From NCBI GenBank assembly GCA_033762815.1, contig JANRLF010000013.1:1-64000 (forward strand): a DNA stretch of 64,000 bases, in the 5' to 3' direction. Shown piece after piece: positions 34,024-42,752 of this stretch. The DNA comes from JANRLF01 sp033762815. Lineage in GTDB: Bacteria; Bacteroidota; Bacteroidia; Chitinophagales; CAIOSU01. Position 1 is the stretch's first letter, and each line of letters starts with the position of its first letter. The notes below the pieces were generated by a model. It did no database searches. It was not told where the DNA came from and saw only the letters and a list, made by a program, of their open reading frames with translations. A program made the translations under genes and the position numbers.

Positions 34024-35163
34024 ATGAACGTTTATCTAGATAATGCCGCCACTACCCCATTGGACAATGAGGTATTGCAGGCAATGATGCCTTATTTCAC
34101 CGAAAAGTTTGGCAACCCTTCCTCCATCCACGCTTATGGTAGGGAGACTAAAGCAGCAATAGAACGGTCAAGAAAAACCATAGCGGGCTATCTAAATGCA
34201 TCTGTAGGGGAAATTTTCTTTACCTCAGGCGGCACCGAAACTGCCAACCTTATCATTAAATGTGCCGTGGCACAGTTGGGGGTAAAGCATATCATTTCAT
34301 CCAGAATAGAGCACCATTGTGTGTTGCATCCCGTAGAGGAATTGGCTAAGGCGGGGAATGTTACACTGCATTTTGTTGATTTGGATGAACACGGCAATGT
34401 AGATCTACAACATTTGGAGACTTTGCTGCAAAGAACCCACAAAGATGCCCTGGTATGCCTGATGCATGCCAATAATGAAATTGGAAACATCCTGCCCATC
34501 GAAAAAGTAGGCGAGCTTTGTGAAAGCTATGGGGCACTTTTCTTCTCAGATACAGTGCAGACTATTGCCCACCTACCTATTGACCTGCAAAAGATTAAGG
34601 TACATTTTATATCTGGTGCAGCCCATAAGTTCCATGGCCCTAAAGGTGTTGGTTTTGTGTATATCCGCAACAGCCATGCACTATGCCCCCTTATCCACGG
34701 CGGCAGCCAAGAACGCAACATGCGGGCGGGTACCGAAAACATATACGGTATAGTAGGCTTGGCCAAAGCGATGGAATTGGCCTATAAGAACCTGGAAGAA
34801 CATAGTGCTTATATTCAGGGCCTAAAAGAGTATTTTTATAAGAAAATACAGGCTGCCATTCCGGAAGTACTTGTAAATGGCAATTACAGCGGCGACAGCC
34901 TTTATACGGTGTTGAATCTAGCATTTCCTGCTACCGAGCATGCGGATTACCTGATTTACAACCTTGATATCAACAACATTGCTGCCTCTGCCGGCAGTGC
35001 CTGCACGTCGGGCTCGGAGCAAGGCTCTCATGTATTAAAGGAGCTTAAGCACGCCAATGGCAAAAGTTCGGTGCGATTTTCCTTTTCAAAATTCAACACT
35101 CAAGAAGAGCTAGACTATGTGGTGGAAAAACTGAAAGATGTTTTTGTACCCTCCAAAAGCTAA
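34024..35163 (+). CDS. Cysteine desulfurase, NifS/IscS family
   Basis: 379 residues, PLP-dependent. It removes sulfur from cysteine for Fe-S clusters or tRNA thiolation. YLDNAATTP opens the protein, the PLP lysine is Lys202 in GAAHKFHGPKG, PLP-ring contacts are in FFSDTVQT (Asp176, Gln179), and the persulfide Cys327 lies in SAGSACTSGSEQ. Length fits the IscS/NifS-like group. It starts 45 bases after glmM on the same strand and may be in one transcript. No iscU or other cluster gene is adjacent, so whether this is the main desulfurase of the cell cannot be judged. Confidence 0.94.
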   Translation: MNVYLDNAATTPLDNEVLQAMMPYFTEKFGNPSSIHAYGRETKAAIERSRKTIAGYLNASVGEIFFTSGGTETANLIIKCAVAQLGVKHIISSRIEHHCVLHPVEELAKAGNVTLHFVDLDEHGNVDLQHLETLLQRTHKDALVCLMHANNEIGNILPIEKVGELCESYGALFFSDTVQTIAHLPIDLQKIKVHFISGAAHKFHGPKGVGFVYIRNSHALCPLIHGGSQERNMRAGTENIYGIVGLAKAMELAYKNLEEHSAYIQGLKEYFYKKIQAAIPEVLVNGNYSGDSLYTVLNLAFPATEHADYLIYNLDINNIAASAGSACTSGSEQGSHVLKELKHANGKSSVRFSFSKFNTQEELDYVVEKLKDVFVPSKS

Positions 35164-35225
35164 CGGCAATATCCAATTTGGCACAATATTGTTACACTAC
35201 CCGCTTGAACTAAAACAATCAAGCT

Positions 35226-35408
35226 ATGGATTTCAAACTAAAAGGCGATTGGAATGTCCTTAAGGGCAAACTGAAGCAGAAGTATGGCCAACTGACCGAT
35301 GATGATTTAACCTATACCGAAGGCCAAGCCGATGAGTTGGTAGGTAGATTGCAACAACGGTTGGGCAAAACCGGCGACGAAATTCGCCAAGAATTGGATA
35401 GCCTATAA
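35226..35408 (+). CDS. CsbD-family stress protein
   Basis: 60 residues. It has the full CsbD pattern: [18 protein letters not shown], then [18 protein letters not shown] and a [12 protein letters not shown] tail. The family (YjbJ in E. coli) is small, hydrophilic and stress-induced, with unknown biochemical role. It is 62 bases downstream of the cysteine desulfurase and is followed directly by a strong terminator, so it may be either the last gene of that run or separately transcribed. Confidence 0.9.
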   Translation: MDFKLKGDWNVLKGKLKQKYGQLTDDDLTYTEGQADELVGRLQQRLGKTGDEIRQELDSL

Positions 35409-35419
35409 GCAAAAAACAA

Positions 35420-35455
35420 GAAGCGCATCTAACAGATGCGCTTCTATTATTTTTT
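35420..35455 (+). terminator. Rho-independent terminator, possibly bidirectional
   Basis: GAAGCGCATCT, loop AAC, AGATGCGCTTC form an 11-bp perfect stem at 35420-35444, then a T-rich run. The flanking A-rich upstream side may also stop the opposing receiver gene that ends at 35456. Confidence 0.88.
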
Positions 35456-35980
35456 CTAGAATTGGGTATTATTGGTATCGGTTACCACCCCCACTTTCCA
35501 CAAGTACACTATAATAATAGTGAGAATAACAATAACGCCCATTACAAAATAAAGACTGGTTTTCAGCATTTTATTATTGTCCTGTAGCTTGAAGTTCTTG
35601 TAGATATTCTTGATTTTGTTTTCTACCCTTACAAAGGCACTCTCGTTCTTCACCACATAATCGAAAGCACCGTTGTTCATGGTTTCCACGGCCACTTCAA
35701 TCTTATCTTGACCGGAAAGTATAATCACTTCGGTAGATGGATTGCGGCTTTTAATAGTACGCAATATCTCCAAACCATTTTTAGCTTCTTTCTGTACGCT
35801 GTTTAGATGATAGTCGAGCACTACTATGTCAGGGTTTTTGTCCAAGTTGCTAAGGCAATCCTCGCCTGTAGAAAATGTGGTAATGTTTACGGCAAGCTTG
35901 TCATTCAAATGGTCTTTCAGCATTTGAATTTGCATAGGGTCGTCATCTACCAGAAATACGGAGTGGCTTTTCTTTGACAT
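35456..35980 (-). CDS. Membrane-anchored response regulator receiver
   Basis: 174 residues from ATG 35978-35980 (MSKKSHSVFLVDDD); the TTG at 35998 lies inside a -7 promoter box and is not the start. A complete receiver domain (8-130: pocket DDD at 12-14, phosphoacceptor Asp56 in VVLDYHLN, Lys in YVVKNE) is followed by a linker and one C-terminal transmembrane helix (about 140-162, YFVMGVIVILTIIIVYLW) with a short tail. No DNA-binding domain exists. A receiver tethered to the membrane by a C-terminal helix is unusual. It lies 40 bases after the Hpt gene and is the likely final acceptor of that relay, though it also has its own promoter. Confidence 0.9.
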   Translation of the reverse strand: MSKKSHSVFLVDDDPMQIQMLKDHLNDKLAVNITTFSTGEDCLSNLDKNPDIVVLDYHLNSVQKEAKNGLEILRTIKSRNPSTEVIILSGQDKIEVAVETMNNGAFDYVVKNESAFVRVENKIKNIYKNFKLQDNNKMLKTSLYFVMGVIVILTIIIVYLWKVGVVTDTNNTQF

Positions 35981-35995
35981 ACTGATGGTTTGGGG

Positions 35996-36003
35996 CAAAT
36001 ATA
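35996..36003 (-). promoter_or_regulatory. -7 box of the membrane-anchored receiver gene
   Basis: On the minus strand TATATTTG matches TAnnTTTG and ends 15 bases before the ATG at 35980. No TTTG lies at the expected upstream distance. Confidence 0.45.
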
Positions 36004-36037
36004 TAGTTTCTTGGCAAAAATCCTAGAAGATTCACAT

Positions 36038-36397
36038 TTACGATTGTTTAACATATTGTTCCAACTCTGCAAAAGCCTGGTTCAAAGTCACTTCAATGTG
36101 TGCTACCAAACCAGCCACGAGCTCCAATCGCACTTGGTTGCCCGCATAATCTTCAATGGTCCGTAGGTCTTGCTCCAATGACTTGATGCCCATATAGCCA
36201 CTTTGTGGCTTCAATGAGTGGGCTATTATTTTTACCTCTTCCCAGTTTTTGGCCTCGGTATGCTTTTTAAGCGCATCCAACTGTTCAGGGGCTTTTGACA
36301 AAAACATGTTCACATACTTCTTTACTTTCTCATTATCGTTGCCGGTAAAGCTTTTTAGAAAGTCGAGATTGGTAATAGGGGTGGTTCCTGATTGCAT
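36038..36397 (-). CDS. Histidine phosphotransfer (Hpt) protein
   Basis: 119 residues, one Hpt helical bundle. The phosphorylated His60 is in IIAHSLKPQSGYMG. It would carry phosphate from the receiver domains of the hybrid kinase 16 bases upstream to a separate receiver, most simply the membrane-anchored one 40 bases downstream. The three-gene order hybrid kinase, Hpt, receiver forms a complete His-Asp-His-Asp relay. Length and helix content match free-standing Hpt proteins. Confidence 0.93.
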   Translation of the reverse strand: MQSGTTPITNLDFLKSFTGNDNEKVKKYVNMFLSKAPEQLDALKKHTEAKNWEEVKIIAHSLKPQSGYMGIKSLEQDLRTIEDYAGNQVRLELVAGLVAHIEVTLNQAFAELEQYVKQS

Positions 36398-36413
36398 ATT
36401 TAGTAGGGGTCAA

Positions 36414-38432
36414 TTATACATTTATTGATTTTGAAATGGCAGTGGCTATGCGCCGGAAAAGCTCTTCTGGTACAAAAGGCTTGCTAATATGTCCATTCAT
36501 TCCAGCCTTTAGGCACGCTTCAATATCGCTAGGTGCTACATTGGCTGTCATGGCCAATACCGGCACCTCGCTCAATGGAGGGGGCAGCTCGTTCCTTATG
36601 GCACGTGTAGCTTCATACCCATCCATAATGGGCATTTGTATGTCCATCAATACCAAATCGTACAAGCGCATCTTCAACATATCCAGTGCTACCTTTCCAT
36701 TGGAGGCAGTCTCAATCTTTGCCAAGGGAAGTAGTGACTCTAAGGTATCCACTGCTACCATTTGGTTGAAATCGTTATCATCAACCAATAGAATGCGGAT
36801 AGGGCCCAACTCTTCGGCCGTAGGCAGCTTACTTCGCGACTTGGAAATAATCGTTTCTTCTATTATAGCCTTAAGCTCTTCAGGGTCAAATGGTTTGGCA
36901 ATATAGGCATCCATTCCCGAATCATAGCACTTGTCCACCTCTTCTTTAGTGGCACTGGCAGTCATGGCCATGATAGGGACGGCATTTTTTGAAGAAGGAA
37001 GCGAACGGATAGCCCTAGTAGCATCATAACCATCTAATTCGGGCATATTTACATCCATCAAAACCAAATCATAGGTACCATTCCTTGCCATTTCCACAGC
37101 TTCTCTCCCATTGTTGGCTATATCAAGGCTTAACTTTTCGAACAGCAATTCCAAGGTATCCTTGGCCACCATTTGGTTGAACTCGTTATCTTCAGCAAGC
37201 AATATCCTTAATCCCACCAACGACGCCCCTTGTGCCTGTGCCGCCTCTTTTTGTGTGCTCTCCTCCTGCCCTACCGGGTAAGGAATATCAAAATAAAAAA
37301 TAGTACCCTTGCCCAATATACTGTTTACGTTGATATGGCCTCCCTGCAACTCTACCAACTGCTTGCAAATGGTGAGCCCCAAGCCCGTTCCTCCGAACTT
37401 TCTCGTGGTGCTGCTCTCCGCCTGTGAAAAGCTTTCGAAAACACTATCCAGCTTATCGGCAGGTATGCCTATGCCCGTATCGCTTACCATTACTTTTATT
37501 CTGGCTATTCCATCTTTGTTTTCTATCAGGCTGCAGTCAATGGTTACTTTGCCCTGCTCAGTAAACTTTACTGCATTGCTCACCAAATTAAGAATTACTT
37601 GGTTCAACCTTACAGGGTCGCCAACCAGCACCTGGGGAAGGTTTTCCGATAAATGTGCCTCCAAATGAAGCTGCTTTTCTTCTGCCTTAAACATCATGGT
37701 GTTTAACACACCATTGATGACCTCGGACAAGCGGAAATTGATTTTTTCAAACTCCAACCTACCAGCCTCAATTTTAGAGATGTCCAGTATATCGTTGATG
37801 ATGACGATCAGGTTATCTGCTGATTGCTTGATGGCCTTGAGGTATTTTTCTTGTTGCGGGGTCAGTTCGGTATTCAATAGCAGGTTGGTCATACCCACCA
37901 CGGCATTCATAGGGGTGCGTATTTCGTGGCTCATATTGGCCAAAAACTGCTCCTTGAATTTTTTGCTCTGCTCTGCCTGTTCTTTTGCCTGTTCTGCCGA
38001 TTTCAGGTTTTGCTGGGCTTGCTTGCCTTCTACCAGCAGTTTTACTTCTTCTATCGTTTTCTGTAGCGTGATTTCCAAATCGGAAAAATCGATAGGCTTG
38101 GTCACAAAGTCAAAGGCTCCCTTGTTCATTGCCGCCCTTATATTGTTCATATCCCCATAAGCCGATTGCACCAACACCTTTACCAACAGGCCATGCTCCC
38201 TGATGCGGTCGAGCAAGGTTAATCCATCCATAATTGGCATATTCAGGTCGGTCAGTACTATTCTGATATCAGGCATGGCTTGCAACTTACGCAAGGCCAC
38301 TTCACCGTTATCGGCAAACTCTAGTTCTACTTCGCCAGACCTGATTTTTTGCCTGAACCGTTGCCGCATCATCAGCTCCGCATCCGGCTCGTCGTCTACT
38401 ATCAGTATTTTTACAGGTGTTGCTCCGTTCAT
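36414..38432 (-). CDS. Hybrid histidine kinase: REC-HisKA-HATPase-REC-REC
   Basis: 672 residues, soluble, no sensor or membrane domain. REC1 (7-125) has Asp62 in [12 protein letters not shown] coiled coil (130-165) leads to HisKA with His169 in [11 protein letters not shown]. HATPase_c (about 265-385) has [17 protein letters not shown] and [12 protein letters not shown]2 (409-530) has Asp460 in [11 protein letters not shown] and REC3 (545-668) has Asp597 in [11 protein letters not shown]. With a receiver as its input domain, it must be controlled by another kinase. It starts a phosphorelay operon with the Hpt gene (16 bases) and the membrane-anchored receiver. A degenerate TACCTTTA box lies upstream at 38470-38463. 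Confidence 0.95.
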   Translation of the reverse strand: MNGATPVKILIVDDEPDAELMMRQRFRQKIRSGEVELEFADNGEVALRKLQAMPDIRIVLTDLNMPIMDGLTLLDRIREHGLLVKVLVQSAYGDMNNIRAAMNKGAFDFVTKPIDFSDLEITLQKTIEEVKLLVEGKQAQQNLKSAEQAKEQAEQSKKFKEQFLANMSHEIRTPMNAVVGMTNLLLNTELTPQQEKYLKAIKQSADNLIVIINDILDISKIEAGRLEFEKINFRLSEVINGVLNTMMFKAEEKQLHLEAHLSENLPQVLVGDPVRLNQVILNLVSNAVKFTEQGKVTIDCSLIENKDGIARIKVMVSDTGIGIPADKLDSVFESFSQAESSTTRKFGGTGLGLTICKQLVELQGGHINVNSILGKGTIFYFDIPYPVGQEESTQKEAAQAQGASLVGLRILLAEDNEFNQMVAKDTLELLFEKLSLDIANNGREAVEMARNGTYDLVLMDVNMPELDGYDATRAIRSLPSSKNAVPIMAMTASATKEEVDKCYDSGMDAYIAKPFDPEELKAIIEETIISKSRSKLPTAEELGPIRILLVDDNDFNQMVAVDTLESLLPLAKIETASNGKVALDMLKMRLYDLVLMDIQMPIMDGYEATRAIRNELPPPLSEVPVLAMTANVAPSDIEACLKAGMNGHISKPFVPEELFRRIATAISKSINV

Positions 38433-38590
38433 GTCAATTGATTACGCTCAATAAGTGCTTGGTAAAGGTACATACTTAGTATGGAAATTATTGCAATAAA
38501 TCGACAAGTCCATTGATGCAGATAATGAATGTCCGAATGGCACATTTTGTAACTTTATAAAGTCTTAACAAAGGCTTTTAGTTCACAGCC

Positions 38591-39262
38591 ATGCCCATTA
38601 TAAGAGAGCTACAATTACCACATGCCCACCTTTGCTTGTGGCACATTACCGAACCGCCCAGCTTTTTTCTGGACAGGCTATATTTGGATGCAGACGACCT
38701 GTTGTCCATGCAGCAGATAACGGTAGCATCAAAAATGCTGGAGTTTTTGGCGAGCAGGTACGCCCTCAGGTATTTGATCAACTTGGATGAGGAGCAACAC
38801 CTGCTGAAGGATGAACATGGCCGGCCCACAGTGCACAACCTATCGAAACATGTATCGCTATCGCATTGCAGGGGGTTTGCGGCTGCCATTATAGCCAATA
38901 CCCATTGTGGTATTGACGTGGAGCCAATAGATGACAAAGTATGCCGTATTGCGCCCCGCTTTCTTTCAGAAAGGGAGCACCAAATGTTGCAGCCTGGCCA
39001 TGAAGTGCAACAAATGATTTTGGCATGGTCAGCCAAAGAAGCGGTATATAAAGCTTATGGCAAAAAGGGGGTGGCTTTTAAAGACCCTATTATGATCAAT
39101 GCTTTGCCAAGTACTGACCAAGGTCATTTCACGGTACGGTTGCAGTTGTCAAATTTGTCCAAACAATATGCCATTGGCTTTGAGCGGCTGAATGGATTGT
39201 ATTGGACTTGGTCAATAGAATCGAATGAACCACCCACACTTGTACCGCAACTGGATAGTTAA
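38591..39262 (+). CDS. 4'-phosphopantetheinyl transferase, Sfp type
   Basis: 223 residues. It transfers phosphopantetheine from CoA to carrier proteins. The N-terminal half (SRYALRYLINL, HGRPTV, VSLSHCRGFAAA) and the Mg-binding motifs GIDVEPID (Asp109, Glu111) and WSAKEAVYKAYG (Glu150) are intact. Size fits the Sfp group rather than the shorter AcpS, but no polyketide or peptide synthetase is nearby, so its carrier is probably the fatty acid ACP. It overlaps the next gene by 38 bases on the same strand. Confidence 0.92.
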   Translation: MPIIRELQLPHAHLCLWHITEPPSFFLDRLYLDADDLLSMQQITVASKMLEFLASRYALRYLINLDEEQHLLKDEHGRPTVHNLSKHVSLSHCRGFAAAIIANTHCGIDVEPIDDKVCRIAPRFLSEREHQMLQPGHEVQQMILAWSAKEAVYKAYGKKGVAFKDPIMINALPSTDQGHFTVRLQLSNLSKQYAIGFERLNGLYWTWSIESNEPPTLVPQLDS

Positions 39263-39902
39263 CTGTGCCATAGGGGAATTTATCGGCTTGGGCTGTGCAG
39301 CCTCAGTAGCCGTATTCACTAACCAATTGCTAGGTGAGCCGCAATCATTGGCGGCAAAAATCACCCTACTTTTGCTGATGGTGGCTGGGGGCATGATGGA
39401 GGGCTTTTTCATCTCGGTTTTTCAGTGGCGGGTGTTACATAAGGTTATCCCCAGCCTAAGCCTTAAACACTGGGCAACCTATACCATTGCCGCGGCGGCA
39501 ATGGCTTGGGCACTGGGTATGCTGCCCAACTTGCTTTTAAACAATGGCAGTGGCGAAGCGGCATCCATACCTCCTATGGGTATAATTGTTTTGATGGGCG
39601 CTGGCCTTGGTTCAATATTGGGCACTTTTATGGGTTTTGTTCAATGGCTAGCCTTAAAAAGATACGTAGCCCATTCTGGAATCTGGATATGGACCAATGC
39701 CCTGGGCTGGACCGTCGGTATGGGCATCATTATGTTTGGTGCCACTTGGCCTGATGAGCATACGACCATTGCTTACGTTATGGTCTCAGCCGTGTCATCT
39801 GGCTTGCTGGCAGGGCTGTCCGTAGGCATATTTACTGGATTGTCCTTCCGACGGTTCAAATTGCCCCCGGTAGGTGTTGGTTCCATATCTTTAAACCGAT
39901 AA
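39225..39902 (+). CDS. Polytopic membrane protein of unknown function
   Basis: 225 residues with about six hydrophobic helices and many Gly/Ala/Met (LLLLMVAGGMMEGFFISVFQ, GAGLGSILGTFMGFVQWLAL). FFISVFQWRVL and FMGFVQWLALKR recur about 100 residues apart, suggesting an internal duplication of three-helix halves. I do not recognise a family name. It overlaps the phosphopantetheinyl transferase gene by 38 bases upstream, so it is probably coupled to it, and its last 130 bases lie opposite the 3' end of dnaG. The first Met (MNHPHLYRNW) is the only good start. Confidence 0.75.
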   Translation: MNHPHLYRNWIVNCAIGEFIGLGCAASVAVFTNQLLGEPQSLAAKITLLLLMVAGGMMEGFFISVFQWRVLHKVIPSLSLKHWATYTIAAAAMAWALGMLPNLLLNNGSGEAASIPPMGIIVLMGAGLGSILGTFMGFVQWLALKRYVAHSGIWIWTNALGWTVGMGIIMFGATWPDEHTTIAYVMVSAVSSGLLAGLSVGIFTGLSFRRFKLPPVGVGSISLNR

Positions 39903-41827
39903 TCGGGCTTTATTACCGTGCCTGTTATTTGGTGCAGTTGCCTATCGGCTTCTTTCAATCGCACATGCTTTCTTAGCAATTCTTCTTTGTGAGCTTCATC
40001 CTCAGGCCCCAACTTCGACATTTCCAAAAGATTCTGCTTTAATAGCTTGGCTATCTGCTTTTGTTTGTATCGGCTAATGGAGGAAGTGATATCCTTTTTT
40101 GCCAACTGCATTTTGGGGGTCACCAAAGTATCGTGCATTTTTTCCCAGTTGCCACTTACTTCATAATGGCTGTGCAGTATGTCAATGGCAAACTTCTGCA
40201 CTTCCTGTTCGCTATGGTGGGTAAAATTGTACTGCTCGGGAATGATACCGTTTTGCAGGGCCTCTCTATATTCTTGCAGAATTTGGTTGCAGACCATTTC
40301 TGAAAACTGAAGATTCGGGTCCTCCAACTCATTCAAAATGATTTGCGCATAATATATACCCTCGTCAAATTGGGCGTTGCCAAATTCTAATAACAAACGG
40401 ATAATATCCTTTTCCTGGGCGGTAAGGGGGTCTTCCCCTATGGTTTCTTGTGGCTCCTGCGTTTCTGGCGTTTCATTGCTTACGGGCAGCAGTTCTTCCC
40501 TTTCAATGCCCGTGGTTTTGCTTACCCTCTTCCGCCGTTCTTTGTTTACTTCGGTTATCAGGATGCGCTCGTCCATGTCCAGCAATTGCGAGCATTCCCT
40601 AATATAAAGGCTTCTCTTAATAGTGTCAGGCACCAACGATACCGAGTGCACGATATCTTTTATCGCCTCCGTTTTCTTTACCGGGTCATTCTGTGCATCC
40701 TTTAAAAGGTACTCGGTTTTAAATAGGATAAAGTCCTTTTCCTGCTGCTGTTTGTAGCGGATAAATGCCGATGCCCCTTCCCTCTTCACGAAAGAGTCTG
40801 GGTCATCTTCCGGCGGCAGCAGTACCACCTTTACGTTCATATCCTCTTCCAGTACCAAATCTATCCCGCGTAGGGCAGCTTTGATACCAGCAGCATCGCC
40901 GTCATATAGTATGGTAATATTGGTGGTCAAGCGCCTAATGAGCCTAATCTGTTCCACCGTCAATGAAGTGCCCGATGATGCCGCCACATTCTCAATACCC
41001 GCCTGTACCAGTGAAATTACGTCAGTATAACCTTCTACCAGTATGCATTCATCCTGCTTTCTTATCGCATTTTTTGCGAAGAAAATACCGTAAAGGATTT
41101 TGCTCTTATTGTAAACCTCGCTTTCCGGAGTATTAATGTACTTGGGTATCTTTTTATCGCTCTTCAGGGTACGGCCGCCAAAACCCACCACCTTGCCCAC
41201 AAAATTGTGTATAGTAAACTGAACACGATCTCTAAAGAAATCAAAATGCCTTTCTTCCTTGGTGCTGGTAAGCCCCGCCTTCTGCAATATTTCCAATTGG
41301 TAACCCTTGGCCAAAGCCTCTTTCGTAAAGGCATCGTAGGCCGCTGGCGCATAGCCCAACTGGAATTTTTGGATGGTATCGTTCGTAAAACCCCTTTCTT
41401 TAAAATAGGCTAGTCCGATACTGCCTTCCTCCGTTTCCAGCAACTGCTGGCTATAGTACTTTTGCGCGAAAGTATTTACGATGTAAAGGCTCTCGTGCAG
41501 ATTACGCTCTTCTTGGTCTTCGTTGCGGGGGGATTCGGTTTCTTCTATTTCAATATGGTACTTGTTGGCCAAATACCGCAAAGCCTCCGGATATGAGTAA
41601 TGCTCATGCTCCATTACAAAGTTGACCGAGTTGCCGGAAGCACCGCAGCCAAAACATTTGTAGATTCCCTTTGCCGGCGATACGGTGAACGAGGGCGTTT
41701 TTTCATTATGGAAGGGGCAGTTGGCCAGCAGGTTAACGCCCCGCTTCTTCAGGGTCAAAAAATCGCCTACCACCTCGTCTATACGGGCAGTGTCCAGTAT
41801 TTTGGTTATCGTGTCCCGACTTATCAC
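39773..41827 (-). CDS. dnaG: DNA primase
   Basis: About 684 residues from GTG 41825-41827 (VISRDTITKIL read as MISRDTITKIL, the usual Bacteroidota N-terminus). A longer frame from 41947 adds 40 non-conserved residues. The zinc ribbon is CPFHNEKTPSF with KCFGCGASGN. The TOPRIM core has ILVEGYTDVISL and ILYDGDAAG, with an Asp-rich EDDPDSFVKREG after it. The C-terminal helicase-interaction region is shorter and ends in a Pro/Asp/Thr-rich tail. It makes RNA primers at the replication fork. Its last 130 bases overlap the convergent membrane protein gene. A TACCTTTA box 5 bases before the GTG hints at a nearly leaderless mRNA. Confidence 0.93.
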   Translation of the reverse strand: MISRDTITKILDTARIDEVVGDFLTLKKRGVNLLANCPFHNEKTPSFTVSPAKGIYKCFGCGASGNSVNFVMEHEHYSYPEALRYLANKYHIEIEETESPRNEDQEERNLHESLYIVNTFAQKYYSQQLLETEEGSIGLAYFKERGFTNDTIQKFQLGYAPAAYDAFTKEALAKGYQLEILQKAGLTSTKEERHFDFFRDRVQFTIHNFVGKVVGFGGRTLKSDKKIPKYINTPESEVYNKSKILYGIFFAKNAIRKQDECILVEGYTDVISLVQAGIENVAASSGTSLTVEQIRLIRRLTTNITILYDGDAAGIKAALRGIDLVLEEDMNVKVVLLPPEDDPDSFVKREGASAFIRYKQQQEKDFILFKTEYLLKDAQNDPVKKTEAIKDIVHSVSLVPDTIKRSLYIRECSQLLDMDERILITEVNKERRKRVSKTTGIEREELLPVSNETPETQEPQETIGEDPLTAQEKDIIRLLLEFGNAQFDEGIYYAQIILNELEDPNLQFSEMVCNQILQEYREALQNGIIPEQYNFTHHSEQEVQKFAIDILHSHYEVSGNWEKMHDTLVTPKMQLAKKDITSSISRYKQKQIAKLLKQNLLEMSKLGPEDEAHKEELLRKHVRLKEADRQLHQITGTVIKPDYRFKDMEPTPTGGNLNRRKDNPVNMPTDSPASKPDDTAETIT

Positions 41828-41987
41828 TTTGGTAAAGGTAGTTTTTTCATGGCATAAAATATCGTAAAACAGGGTTAAAACCTTGTGCAGCCTCATTTCT
41901 AAATACAATGCGCTACTGCAAGTATTTTGTTTTTCACAAATTGGCACAGTTGTCGTTTTGTGCCTATCAAATCAAAAACGTACCTAT

Positions 41988-42698
41988 ATGAAACGTACAC
42001 TTTTACTCTCTATCTTTTTCTTGATGGTTGCTGTACAATCGGCAATGGCATATCAAGAAACCTCAAGGCTGCAAATCCGTTCCTTTGACAATGCGCCGAT
42101 TGTTGTGGTGATGGACGGTATTAAGTACGGCCCCTTCAGCAACAGGCATAAGCTGACCAACTTGGCAGGCGGCATACACCGCATGCAGGTCATAGCCCAG
42201 TACAGCAGCCCTTATAGAATGTTCCCTATGACCCAAACCATTTACGATGGGCAGGTGAATGTTGACTGTGGCTTTTTGACCGATTTGGTCATCAACCGCG
42301 GGGCTTACCAAGTGGTTGATCAAGTGGCTCTTTATGGCTACCAGCCTGTAGTGACAGGCCCCATCGTGTGCGGTACCAAGCCTGCTCCCGTACCTGTGCA
42401 GCCTATTGGCCCACAGCCCATGTGCGATGCCGCTTTCAATGACTTAATGCAGGTAATCTCCAGCAAGAGCTTTGAAAGCACTAAGCTGACCATTGCTCGC
42501 CAGGTCATCGCCCAAAACTACTTTACCTCTTTTCAGGTGAAGCAACTAATGTGCTTGTTTACCTTTGAGAGCAGCCGATTGGAGATAGCCAAGTTTGCTT
42601 ACCCCTATGTGCTCGACCAAAACCGCTACTTTGTGGTAAACGATGCCTTCACCTTCGAAAGCAGTATCTACGAACTGAACCAGTTCTTGTACAGCTAA
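41988..42698 (+). CDS. Secreted DUF4476 protein
   Basis: 236 residues from ATG 41988, which gives a signal peptide (TLLLSIFFLMVAVQSAMA); the longer frame starting at 41883 has no signal sequence. The N-terminal half is a carboxypeptidase-regulatory-like or PEGA-like beta domain (FDNAPIVVVMDGIKYGPF). After a Pro-rich linker (PAPVPVQPIGPQP) the C-terminal domain (about 145-236) is DUF4476, with repeated FESSKLxIA-like phrases (KSFESTKLTIA, TFESSRLEIA, TFESSIYELN). DUF4476 is found in Bacteroidota periplasmic or surface proteins and its function is unknown. A terminator follows at 42723. Confidence 0.88.
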   Translation: MKRTLLLSIFFLMVAVQSAMAYQETSRLQIRSFDNAPIVVVMDGIKYGPFSNRHKLTNLAGGIHRMQVIAQYSSPYRMFPMTQTIYDGQVNVDCGFLTDLVINRGAYQVVDQVALYGYQPVVTGPIVCGTKPAPVPVQPIGPQPMCDAAFNDLMQVISSKSFESTKLTIARQVIAQNYFTSFQVKQLMCLFTFESSRLEIAKFAYPYVLDQNRYFVVNDAFTFESSIYELNQFLYS

Positions 42699-42722
42699 GC
42701 GCACCTTTCCTATATCAACTGG

Positions 42723-42752
42723 AGCCGCTCACTTTTGGGCGGCTTTCTTTTT
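42723..42752 (+). terminator. Rho-independent terminator after DUF4476 gene
   Basis: AGCCGC (42723-42728) and GCGGCT (42739-42744) form a 6-bp stem with a 10-base loop followed by TTCTTTTT. Confidence 0.75.

Noticed and set aside
35980..35998. TTG at 35998 as start of the receiver gene
   Set aside because: It lies in the TATATTTG promoter box; ATG 35980 begins the conserved domain directly.
38463..38470. TACCTTTA as promoter of the hybrid kinase
   Set aside because: One mismatch at the most conserved G and no -33 element; mentioned only as degenerate.
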